From the NCBI GenBank assembly GCA_022360535.1, contig JAKSCP010000093.1:1-14231 (forward strand): 14,231 bases of DNA, in the 5' to 3' direction. Numbering within the stretch: the stretch's first letter is position 1; the number at the start of each line of letters is the position of its first letter. This DNA is from Pseudomonadales bacterium. Lineage in GTDB: Bacteria > Pseudomonadota > Gammaproteobacteria > Pseudomonadales > Pseudohongiellaceae. Positions 7,602 through 14,231 of this stretch are shown here, piece after piece. The position numbers were made by a program, and so were the translations under genes. The notes beneath the pieces are model-generated. The model made no database searches. It had not been told where the DNA came from and saw only the letters and a program-made list of their open reading frames with translations.

Positions 7602-10600
7602 ATGGTTGGCCGACTTCTTAAGTTTTTTGGATTATTAGCCGGACTAATTTGCTGCCCAACCTGGGCGGCCGAAAACGTGGATGCGTCACAGGAAGCAGTC
7701 GCGGGCGTGCTCGACGTATCGTCCGCTGGAACCACCATCACTGTTTCCAATATTGGTAGTCTCACTCAGATTGACACCGCCGACGGACAATCAGTAAGTC
7801 TCGATGGCGCGGAACTGCATACCCTCTCCGAAGCCCAAGGCACGCTGACCATTACTGGTAATGGGAGCATCGACATTAGCAACAGCGGTCTATCCCTACC
7901 TAATGATGGCTCTAGTCCCACGGTGTCCAACCTGCTGGCATTGGAATTCGATGGCAATGCTGCGAATAAATCGTTGGTACCCGACCGTTTGACCCTGGAT
8001 GGCAGTCACAGTGATGCAATCGCTGCGTTTTGGATTCAATTGGATCAGTTGTACGTCGGGGCCAACGATTTTTACAACCTGGAGATCAATACATCCTTCG
8101 TTTTTCTGGGCAACGATTACGCCAGCTATCTATTGCAGGGCAATGATGCCCGCCTGGATATCGTCAAGATTGCCAGCGACAGATCGCAAACGCTGCACGA
8201 CAACTTACTGGGCAACCTTGGTGACTCTCCTATTACAGACCGATTTACCAATTTGGGGCAAGACGATCCGAGGACTGACGACGGGGAGTTTTTCGGTGAT
8301 CGACCATACACCCGTGGGACAGTCTCCGATGGTGTCTATAGCGACCTGGATCTGGTGTCTTCGGTTATAGGATGGGACTTGCAGAACGGCATCCAATACC
8401 CTGCGGACCTTAGCTTTCCCTTCGCTGTATTCGATGACGCCAATGTCATTGCAGGCACTACTTCTGATGACCAGCTTTTCGGCGGCAGCGGGGATGATGA
8501 TATCGATGGCGATAACGGCATCGATACCATGACTTACTCTGGCGCTTTGGCTGACTATTCTGTCAGCAGCAATGGTGACGAGTTTACCGTTACTGACAGC
8601 GTTGCTGATCGGGATGGATCGGATACGCTTTCCGATATTGAACGGCTCGCGTTCTCTGATCAGACCCTGTCGCTGGTTGGTGGTAATGATTTCACCATTC
8701 AGTCGGCAATCGATGGGGCCAGCGCCGATGACACTATCATGGTCGCTGCTGGAACTTACACCGAGCAGGTCAGCATCGACAAATCGATTTCACTACAGGG
8801 CGCACAAGCCGGTGTTGATGGTCGCGACCGCAGCAGCGACGAGTCAATCCTGGTTGGCTATATTGCAATTGAGGCTGCAGTGGATGATGTGGTCATCGAT
8901 GGTTTCAGTTTGCAGGAAGGCGCCAATTTCAACGGCGAGAATGCTGCGGTTTTCATCACCACGGGAGCCAGCGATATCACGATTCGAAACAATGTGCTTA
9001 CCCGCTCCGGTGATGTCGATGGCGATTCTTATCGCGGCATCCTCACTTACGCCAATGGCATTAATGCTGACCTGACTATCACGCGAAACCACTTTTCTGG
9101 CTGGGCCACTGGCGTCTATCTGAACCCTGAAACGACTGATGCGCTAGTTAGCAATAACAAATTCGATAACAACTTCGTTGGCATGTCTATCGATGGACCC
9201 AGTGATACTGATGTAAGCGATAATGTCTTTAGTAATAACTTATTCGAAGGCCTGGGCATCGGTCCTGGCGTCGATGATCCGGCCCTGACTCTTAGCAATA
9301 ATGAGTTCAGTGATAACGAAACCCAGATCGGTGTATACACCGACATAAACTTCGATATTTCCAGCAATAGCTTTGATAAGGCGATTACCAACACCAGCAG
9401 TGGATCCGTGTACAGCACTATTCAGAGCGCCATCGATGCAGCCTCTTCGGGCGATACGCTTTTGATATCACCTGCTACTTACGCAGAAGAACTCACACTT
9501 AATAAACCACTTTCTTTGTTTGGTGAACAGGTTGGTGTCGATGCGAGAACCCGCAGCGGGCAACTTGAGACAGTTTTGTCCGGCAGTATTACTCTCGGTG
9601 GAAACTCAGATGGGGCAGTAATTGATGGCATCACCCTGCATCAGGGTACTGGCACAGTAGGTCTCTTCCTGGAAGACGGCGCTACTGACGTGATCATTCG
9701 CAACAATATTCTGATCGGCGATGGCACCCTGGCTTCTTCTCAGGGAATTTTGAACGATGACAATTCAAATGTCAGTGGTTTACTGATTACTCAGAACGCC
9801 ATTAGTGGTTGGCGTACCGGTGTCTATCTGGAAGAAACCAGCGGCATCACTGATGCCGACAGGCCGGTAATCTCCAATAACGAACTCGCGGACAACTATG
9901 TTGGGGTGGCGGTTGAAGGACCCAGCAATACAAACGTAGCGATAACCGGTAACAGCATTAAAGATAACCAGCTTGATGGTATTGGCCTCGGTTCGAGCAA
10001 TAGTCTGGTAACCATTAGCGGTAACAGTTTTTCCGGCAATGGCACTCACATCAACAATGTTTTCGACACCCAGTTTGACAGTTCCAATAATTCTCTTGGG
10101 AACACAGTAAGCATCGTCGGAGACAGCGCATTTTACAATACGATTCAGAGTGCCATAGATGCAGCAAACGATGGTGATACTCTCCTGGTCTACCCCGGTA
10201 GCTACACCGAATCCGCCAATTACGATATCGCCACTAACAGTAATTCCGGTGATAACGCCCTTGGATTGCTTATCAATAAAAGTCTCACCCTGCAGGGAGT
10301 TGACTCAGATGGCAATGCCATTACCGATAAAGCCAATGTAGAGGCTACTGTGATTTCGGAGACTCAGTCTGGCTGGGGCACAAACTTTTTTGTCACAGCC
10401 GACGATGTCAGCATCCAAGGCCTCAAACTGGTGGCCACGTCCAGCTTTGATGTTGTGAACAAAGCAATCGAAGTGATTCAGAATAATTTCACCCTGCAGG
10501 ACAGTATCGTCACCGCCGAGGACGGCCTGGCCATGGCCTCCGCAGTCTATTTCAATGATGAAAGCGTACCAGCCGACGGCAGCTTTACCACCTCTGCCAT

Positions 10601-13600
10601 CACCGACTATGCGGTGTATGACTCGCAACTGTTTGGGTCAGTGGTTATTACCAACGGGCCGGGAATCGGGCACAGTGCTGATTCATTGTTTATGGAAATC
10701 GTGGGTAACGAGTTTCAGCTTCTCCCTGAAAACCTGGATAACTATTCCGGCTTCAATGGCATTTTCGTCACCGGAAATGATGATTCTGTTGGGTGGAGAA
10801 ATGCCGCCGCGGCTTTGCCGACTGAAATTTCCGGCAATAGTTTTGGCGACGCCGTTAACAATATTCTCTGGGTACGCGGGGATGACTCGCAGACCTTCCC
10901 AAGCACTGCTTATGTTGAGAATCTCATAGACGACAACACCATTCCTGCCTATGCGTACCCGGTAGACAGTGATGGTGAAATCAGTCTGGGTACTTACGGT
11001 GCGGTTTCATCGATGGCTATCCGCAGCAAGCTGGCTGATTTCTCCAACCAGGAGCTTGCTAATGCCACCGCCCTGGTTTCCTTAACTGCTGGTGGTAGCT
11101 CGCCAGTAACCACTGTACTGCAGCTATTTGATCAGAACGTTACGCCGGACATTCTGTATGGTTCTGGCAACTCCAACGGTGCTTTCACTCGTAGTGTGAA
11201 CAACAATGTTGAAGTAGGTCTGAGAATTAAGGATCGTTTCGTTGGGACTAATCACAGTAACGGTGATGGTACGTACTCACCCGATGCTGGTTTCTATAGC
11301 GGCGACAGCGGTCCCGGCATCTGGAACTTCGATTTTTCCGTTAACCTGAATCAGGATGGTGGCCTCAATCCCCGGTTGTTTGATGAAGTGTCAGTTGCCT
11401 TGTTGATTGATCTGGATCCAACCACTGCCACCTCCTATCTCACTCTCGATCCACTGACTGTATGGAGTGACAATGCCTATGGCGACAATACAACTGCAAA
11501 TGGTGAGGGTGATGACACAGCCGAAACTAATGCTGAGCTTGGTGTCAGTTCCAACTTCACGATCTTCCAGAATTCACAGAACATCGGCTGGCTTTACAAC
11601 ACCGATGGTGAAACCTTATTTGATGTAACCAAAGACGGCACTTACGACTTCAAGCTGATCGTCTCTGACCTGAACGACAATGTGCTGGCGCAAACGAGTA
11701 TGCAGGTATTGGTTGGTGCTGGCGGACAGTCAGAAGATCGAGAGATCAGCACAGTCACATTTCCCGATGGCAATCTACAGGCCTGTGTCCATACCAGTGC
11801 CAGTGATCAGGGTATTACTCATGTCAGTGAAATGGCCACATTGAGTTGCACCGGTCTCTCCCTGACCAGTGCCATGGGCATTGATCAGTTGAACGCTCTC
11901 ACGTCTCTCGATCTGTCGAACAATCAACTGACAAGTATCAACATCGACAACTTGAATGCGCTGCAGACACTGACCATAACCGGGAATTCGCTGGATCAGG
12001 AAACTATCGCCTACCTGGATGCCCTGGATGGCAGTAATGGGCTTCAGATAACCAGGGTTGTGGTCCCACCAAGCACAGGTGGCGGGTCAGGGGGAGGCTC
12101 CAACGACGAGGAGGAAGAGGAAACAGAAACTCCCGCAACGCCTCCAACACCTACTGAGCCACCACCATCTGGAGAAATCACCGAGACCAACGAAGCGATT
12201 GAGGAAGAGCTCAATAACATTGTAATCCCTGACGATGGTGAAGAAATTTCTGAGGAAACAGTGGAAGCCATTGATTCGGCATTGGACAACGTTACCGACC
12301 TGGCAGAAGACACCAGAACACAAGTTGAGTCTGGTGATATCACTAATGACGACGCGATTCAGGTGCTTGATACGCTGGGCGACGCTTTAAACCTGGCGGG
12401 AGATGCTGCTGAACAGGGCGCGGAAATTGATGAAACCAATGTCACCGAATCGGTTACCAGCATCACCAATATCCTGAACGCTCTGGATAATGAAGAACCG
12501 CTGGAGCAATCCCAGGTAGAACAGTTGCAACAGGTTACCGAGCGAGCGGTGGACACAGTAGCAGACCTCATCGATGAGGAATCAACTGACGAAGAGGTGG
12601 AAGAACTGGTCTCGGATATCGAAGAGCTTCTGGTTTCCACAGAGAGAACTGGTGCCGGCCTGGATGAAAATATTGTGGCAGCAGCCCAGACTCTAAGTCA
12701 GAAAGCACTGGATAATACGCTGGATGATATCGCCGCCGAAGCTGGCATAGAAACGACAGACACGACTGATGTGGAGGCCACACAAAACCTGCTACGGGAA
12801 AACACCGAACTTCTGGATCGGGTACTGGAGGTGGCCAGCGTGGAACTGCCCTCCACTGCCGAACTGGACACGGTCGCGCTAGTGGATAATCTGGAAGCCA
12901 ACGGCCTGGATTCGAATACGGCACAAGAGTTGACGGAAGATCTTTCCCAATTCGTCAATCCAGTTGGCGTCAACCTGGAATTGACCAATGGCACCAGCGT
13001 GAATGCCCTGGACGCGATGGTGGAAAGTGTGGGTGACAGCTCAACCACAATCTCTGTTGATGAACTAACGGGTTCGTTGTTGGTTGATGTGGGGGAGGCC
13101 GAAGTTCCAGTCAATGTAGCCAAGGTGGCGGTAGTGCCACCGGCGGTACCCGAAGGGGTGACGGTCCTGCCTGACGGCAGTGCACTGAGTGTAGCCGATG
13201 GAGTTGCAGTGACGATTGTTCCTGCACCAAAGGACCCCATCGGACTGGTCAGCTCCCTTGCCCCAGCGGTTGGTGATATTGATCTAGAAACGAACGGGGG
13301 AATAACGATCACCTCCGGAGATGGAGAGACTTTCTCAGGAACTTTCGGTTTTGATGACTCGCAGGGTACTGGCGCGGGCACGGTGGATGAGGTGACACTC
13401 AATGTTCCGGAAGAAGGTGATGCTTCTGATCCCAATTTCACTTATTCGGTGGATTACCCGGATGGTAGTCGTCAGACTATTGCCCCTTTTGTTGCTGATG
13501 ACAGCTTCTTTGATTCGCTCGGTTCTCGAGGTTTGAGTTTTAATACGTCCAGAAGCACCGGCGTTGTTACGGTAATTGATGAGGAAACAAACAGTGTTTC

Positions 13601-13778
13601 CGAGTTTCGCCCGGACTATTTTGTCACTCCACTGACAGATACTGATCAGAGTTTTCTGGACGCGAATGCCGACGAAACTGGCATTGCCTATCGCGCAATT
13701 GACGTAAATGGTGATGGCGTTCTGGATTTCGAAGCCGTCTCTTCCTCAGGCGTGCAAGTCATTTATGGCTTGCCTTAG
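7602..13778 (+). CDS. Giant exported mosaic protein: RTX motif, three beta-helix modules, LRR, acidic helical repeats
   Basis: The protein has 2058 residues and an unknown overall function. It starts with a signal peptide MVGRLLKFFGLLAGLICC, cleaved probably after TWA (about 25). Then come an unrecognised Asp/Asn-rich domain (26-285); one hemolysin-type calcium motif FGGSGDDDIDGDNGID (293-308) with the SDIERLAFSD element typical of RTX tails; three tandem parallel beta-helix modules starting at 364, 604 and 845; a beta-sandwich-like domain (about 1124-1376) with VEVGLRIKDRF, SNGDGTYSPDAG and WNFDFSVN, resembling a domain I recall from PEP-CTERM exported proteins; an LRR segment with two Cys (about 1385-1467); a Gly/Glu/Pro linker (1487-1526); six acidic helical repeats (1549-1713); a beta-rich C-terminus ending with an EF-hand-like DVNGDGVLDFE (2034-2044). 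There is no LPXTG, PEP-CTERM tail, beta-barrel or catalytic motif. A calcium-stabilised surface or matrix protein is the likeliest role (inference). The longer start is 7578. Confidence 0.9.
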   Translation: MVGRLLKFFGLLAGLICCPTWAAENVDASQEAVAGVLDVSSAGTTITVSNIGSLTQIDTADGQSVSLDGAELHTLSEAQGTLTITGNGSIDISNSGLSLPNDGSSPTVSNLLALEFDGNAANKSLVPDRLTLDGSHSDAIAAFWIQLDQLYVGANDFYNLEINTSFVFLGNDYASYLLQGNDARLDIVKIASDRSQTLHDNLLGNLGDSPITDRFTNLGQDDPRTDDGEFFGDRPYTRGTVSDGVYSDLDLVSSVIGWDLQNGIQYPADLSFPFAVFDDANVIAGTTSDDQLFGGSGDDDIDGDNGIDTMTYSGALADYSVSSNGDEFTVTDSVADRDGSDTLSDIERLAFSDQTLSLVGGNDFTIQSAIDGASADDTIMVAAGTYTEQVSIDKSISLQGAQAGVDGRDRSSDESILVGYIAIEAAVDDVVIDGFSLQEGANFNGENAAVFITTGASDITIRNNVLTRSGDVDGDSYRGILTYANGINADLTITRNHFSGWATGVYLNPETTDALVSNNKFDNNFVGMSIDGPSDTDVSDNVFSNNLFEGLGIGPGVDDPALTLSNNEFSDNETQIGVYTDINFDISSNSFDKAITNTSSGSVYSTIQSAIDAASSGDTLLISPATYAEELTLNKPLSLFGEQVGVDARTRSGQLETVLSGSITLGGNSDGAVIDGITLHQGTGTVGLFLEDGATDVIIRNNILIGDGTLASSQGILNDDNSNVSGLLITQNAISGWRTGVYLEETSGITDADRPVISNNELADNYVGVAVEGPSNTNVAITGNSIKDNQLDGIGLGSSNSLVTISGNSFSGNGTHINNVFDTQFDSSNNSLGNTVSIVGDSAFYNTIQSAIDAANDGDTLLVYPGSYTESANYDIATNSNSGDNALGLLINKSLTLQGVDSDGNAITDKANVEATVISETQSGWGTNFFVTADDVSIQGLKLVATSSFDVVNKAIEVIQNNFTLQDSIVTAEDGLAMASAVYFNDESVPADGSFTTSAITDYAVYDSQLFGSVVITNGPGIGHSADSLFMEIVGNEFQLLPENLDNYSGFNGIFVTGNDDSVGWRNAAAALPTEISGNSFGDAVNNILWVRGDDSQTFPSTAYVENLIDDNTIPAYAYPVDSDGEISLGTYGAVSSMAIRSKLADFSNQELANATALVSLTAGGSSPVTTVLQLFDQNVTPDILYGSGNSNGAFTRSVNNNVEVGLRIKDRFVGTNHSNGDGTYSPDAGFYSGDSGPGIWNFDFSVNLNQDGGLNPRLFDEVSVALLIDLDPTTATSYLTLDPLTVWSDNAYGDNTTANGEGDDTAETNAELGVSSNFTIFQNSQNIGWLYNTDGETLFDVTKDGTYDFKLIVSDLNDNVLAQTSMQVLVGAGGQSEDREISTVTFPDGNLQACVHTSASDQGITHVSEMATLSCTGLSLTSAMGIDQLNALTSLDLSNNQLTSINIDNLNALQTLTITGNSLDQETIAYLDALDGSNGLQITRVVVPPSTGGGSGGGSNDEEEEETETPATPPTPTEPPPSGEITETNEAIEEELNNIVIPDDGEEISEETVEAIDSALDNVTDLAEDTRTQVESGDITNDDAIQVLDTLGDALNLAGDAAEQGAEIDETNVTESVTSITNILNALDNEEPLEQSQVEQLQQVTERAVDTVADLIDEESTDEEVEELVSDIEELLVSTERTGAGLDENIVAAAQTLSQKALDNTLDDIAAEAGIETTDTTDVEATQNLLRENTELLDRVLEVASVELPSTAELDTVALVDNLEANGLDSNTAQELTEDLSQFVNPVGVNLELTNGTSVNALDAMVESVGDSSTTISVDELTGSLLVDVGEAEVPVNVAKVAVVPPAVPEGVTVLPDGSALSVADGVAVTIVPAPKDPIGLVSSLAPAVGDIDLETNGGITITSGDGETFSGTFGFDDSQGTGAGTVDEVTLNVPEEGDASDPNFTYSVDYPDGSRQTIAPFVADDSFFDSLGSRGLSFNTSRSTGVVTVIDEETNSVSEFRPDYFVTPLTDTDQSFLDANADETGIAYRAIDVNGDGVLDFEAVSSSGVQVIYGLP
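8451..8528 (+). other. Single RTX-type calcium-binding nonapeptide region
   Basis: The encoded segment GTTSDDQLFGGSGDDDIDGD is the GGxGxDxxx nonapeptide of hemolysin-type calcium-binding repeats, in one or two copies instead of a long array. It is followed by SDIERLAFSD (from about 8631), a motif that commonly closes RTX domains. It sits near the N-terminus, unlike classical RTX toxins, where the repeats are C-terminal. Confidence 0.75.
8691..9410 (+). repeat. Beta-helix module 1 of 3 in the giant protein
   Basis: The module is 240 codons. It opens with FTIQSAIDGASADDTIMVAA, the start typical of right-handed parallel beta-helix (pectin-lyase-like, NosD/PbH1) domains, then IDKSISLQGAQAGVD and successive turns of the form NN-x-hydrophobic-xx (IRNNVLTRSG, VSNNKFDNN, VSDNVFSNN, LSNNEFSDN). 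Asn ladders are evident. The catalytic residues of polysaccharide lyases are not recognisable by eye. Confidence 0.8.
9411..10133 (+). repeat. Beta-helix module 2 of 3 in the giant protein
   Basis: The module is 241 codons, colinear with module 1. It opens YSTIQSAIDAASSGDTLLIS, continues LNKPLSLFGEQVGVDARTRS (module 1 has IDKSISLQGAQAGVDGRDRS) and repeats the same order of turns (IRNNILIGDG, ISNNELADN, ITGNSIKDN, ISGNSFSGN). The close alignment shows an internal duplication of the whole unit. Confidence 0.82.
10134..10971 (+). repeat. Beta-helix module 3 of 3 in the giant protein, more divergent
   Basis: The module opens YNTIQSAIDAANDGDTLLVY, nearly identical to module 2, then carries an insertion before INKSLTLQGVDSDG. 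Its later turns are less regular and it contains longer loops. The right boundary (about 10971) is approximate and is set where the next beta domain begins. Confidence 0.72.
11770..12012 (+). repeat. Leucine-rich repeat segment of the giant protein
   Basis: The segment has an LQACV...LSCTGLSL cap with two cysteines, which could form a disulfide after export. Then come LNALTSLDLSNNQLTSINI and LNALQTLTITGNSLDQ, two clear LRR turns with the LxxLxLxxNxL pattern. The array is short (two to three turns), so it probably serves as a binding or spacer element instead of a full LRR solenoid. Confidence 0.7.
12246..12737 (+). repeat. Six tandem acidic helical repeats in the giant protein
   Basis: Units begin at 12246 (ISEETVEAID), 12339 (ITNDDAIQVL), 12426 (IDETNVTESV), 12501 (LEQSQVEQLQ), 12582 (STDEEVEELV) and 12660 (LDENIVAAAQ), that is every 31, 29, 25, 27 and 26 codons. 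Most units start with a hydrophobic residue followed by a helix-capping Ser/Thr/Asp/Glu cluster, then an amphipathic helix with small and aliphatic residues on one face. I do not recognise a named family. Confidence 0.55.
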
Positions 13779-13801
13779 GGGAATCTAAAAGGCGAGAATT
13801 T

Positions 13802-13835
13802 GTGCAGCTTGTTTTCCCGTTGATGCAAGTTGCAC
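13802..13835 (+). promoter_or_regulatory. Hairpin directly upstream of the hslR start
   Basis: GTGCAGCTTG (13802-13811) pairs with CAAGTTGCAC (13826-13835): ten contiguous pairs, one of them G-U in RNA, with a 14-base loop. It ends 3 bases before ATG 13839, so it would cover the ribosome-binding region. No T-run follows, so it is not a standard intrinsic terminator for the giant gene. Control of hslR translation is inference. Confidence 0.5.
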
Positions 13836-13838
13836 TGT

Positions 13839-14231
13839 ATGACGAAAAAACCTTTGACCGCCGAGAATGGCAGCTCAACGAGAGTGAGAATTGATAAATG
13901 GCTGTGGGCAGCGCGCTTCTACAAAACCCGCGCGCTCGCCAAACAAGCCATCGAGGGTGGTAAGGTCCACTGCGAGGGAGCGCGCACCAAGCCGAGCAAG
14001 GAACTCGAAGTAGGCATGGAGTTACAACTTCGCCAGGGCTATGAGGACAAGACAATTGTCGTAAAAGCCCTGAGCGATCAGCGTCGTGGCGCACCACAGG
14101 CGCAATTACTGTATGCGGAGACAGAAGACAGCATTCAGCGCAGGGAACAGCTGCAAACCCAACGCAAATCCCAACCCAGACACTGGCCCTCCCCTAGCAA
14201 ACCCAACAAGAAAGATCGCCGACTGATCACC
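13839..14231 (+). CDS. hslR: Heat shock protein 15 (Hsp15, S4 domain), 3' end cut by the window
   Basis: Hsp15 is an RNA-binding ribosome-recycling factor that binds stalled 50S subunits still carrying nascent peptidyl-tRNA. The 131 codons visible match the family from RIDKWLWAARFYKTRALAKQ (residues 17-36) through the S4 fold (IEGGKVHCEGARTKPSKELEVGMELQL, which runs past residue 60) to the basic C-terminal tail (KKDRRLIT). E. coli Hsp15 has 133 residues, so only a few residues plus the stop should lie beyond 14231. ATG 13839 is the only plausible ATG, but no Shine-Dalgarno is visible and a hairpin abuts it; GTG 13884 is a shorter alternative just before the S4 domain. It lies 60 bp after the giant gene on the same strand. 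In E. coli it directly follows yrfG. Confidence 0.95.
   Translation, partial: MTKKPLTAENGSSTRVRIDKWLWAARFYKTRALAKQAIEGGKVHCEGARTKPSKELEVGMELQLRQGYEDKTIVVKALSDQRRGAPQAQLLYAETEDSIQRREQLQTQRKSQPRHWPSPSKPNKKDRRLIT

Noticed and set aside
8572..9075. 167-codon plus-strand frame overlapping beta-helix module 1
   Set aside because: It is shifted relative to the giant gene, which has clear domain motifs through the same bases. Its translation has no recognisable pattern.
12698..13441. 247-codon open frame on the minus strand inside the giant gene
   Set aside because: It is antisense to a well-supported coding region and has Ser/Thr/Pro-rich low-complexity composition, as expected from the complement of Asp/Val/Gly codons. 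No domain or start signal is visible.
13779..13838. Intrinsic terminator after the giant gene
   Set aside because: The hairpin at 13802-13835 is not followed by a T-run; the next bases are TGTATGACG, the start of hslR.

Overview
The window looks like a chromosomal segment of a gammaproteobacterium, probably a free-living marine or aquatic heterotroph. This rests on cysQ, yrfG and hslR (Hsp15), which cluster in Gammaproteobacteria, on base composition that looks close to balanced, and on a very large acidic secreted protein built from calcium-binding, beta-helix and LRR parts. I cannot name a genus. No phage, transposon, CRISPR, tRNA or rRNA was seen.

Layout. From 79 to 2313, on the minus strand, lie a periplasmic serine hydrolase of the beta-lactamase/esterase family and cysQ (PAP phosphatase). 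Divergent from cysQ, yrfG (GMP/IMP nucleotidase, HAD family) occupies 2387-3070. A small unrecognised ORF follows at 3174-3539. On the minus strand, 6733 down to 3565 is a two-component operon: a NarL/LuxR-type response regulator, then a 7TM-PAS-HisKA-HATPase-REC-HPt tripartite hybrid kinase. A long intergenic region (6734-7601), rich in short direct and inverted repeats, separates it from a divergent giant gene (7602-13778) encoding a 2058-residue exported mosaic protein. The last gene, hslR (13839 to the window end), encodes the S4-domain heat-shock protein Hsp15 and lacks only its 3' end.

How the parts may work together. CysQ clears PAP from sulfate assimilation and YrfG dephosphorylates purine nucleotides; both are housekeeping. 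In E. coli yrfG is followed directly by hslR. Here about 10.8 kb lies between them and holds the kinase, the regulator, the giant protein and the small ORF. The regulator operon and the giant gene are divergent and share one repeat-rich control region. The simplest hypothesis is a sensory module that controls production of a large surface or matrix protein (phosphorelay H357 to D645 to H771 of the kinase, then D55 of the regulator). That link is inference.

The points most worth a second look are: the mosaic architecture of the giant protein (single RTX motif, three tandem ~240-residue beta-helix modules, a beta-domain resembling those of PEP-CTERM proteins, LRR, six ~28-residue acidic helical repeats); the repeat clusters in the divergent control region; Arg replacing the catalytic Lys in the SxxK motif of the serine hydrolase; and a hairpin directly in front of hslR.
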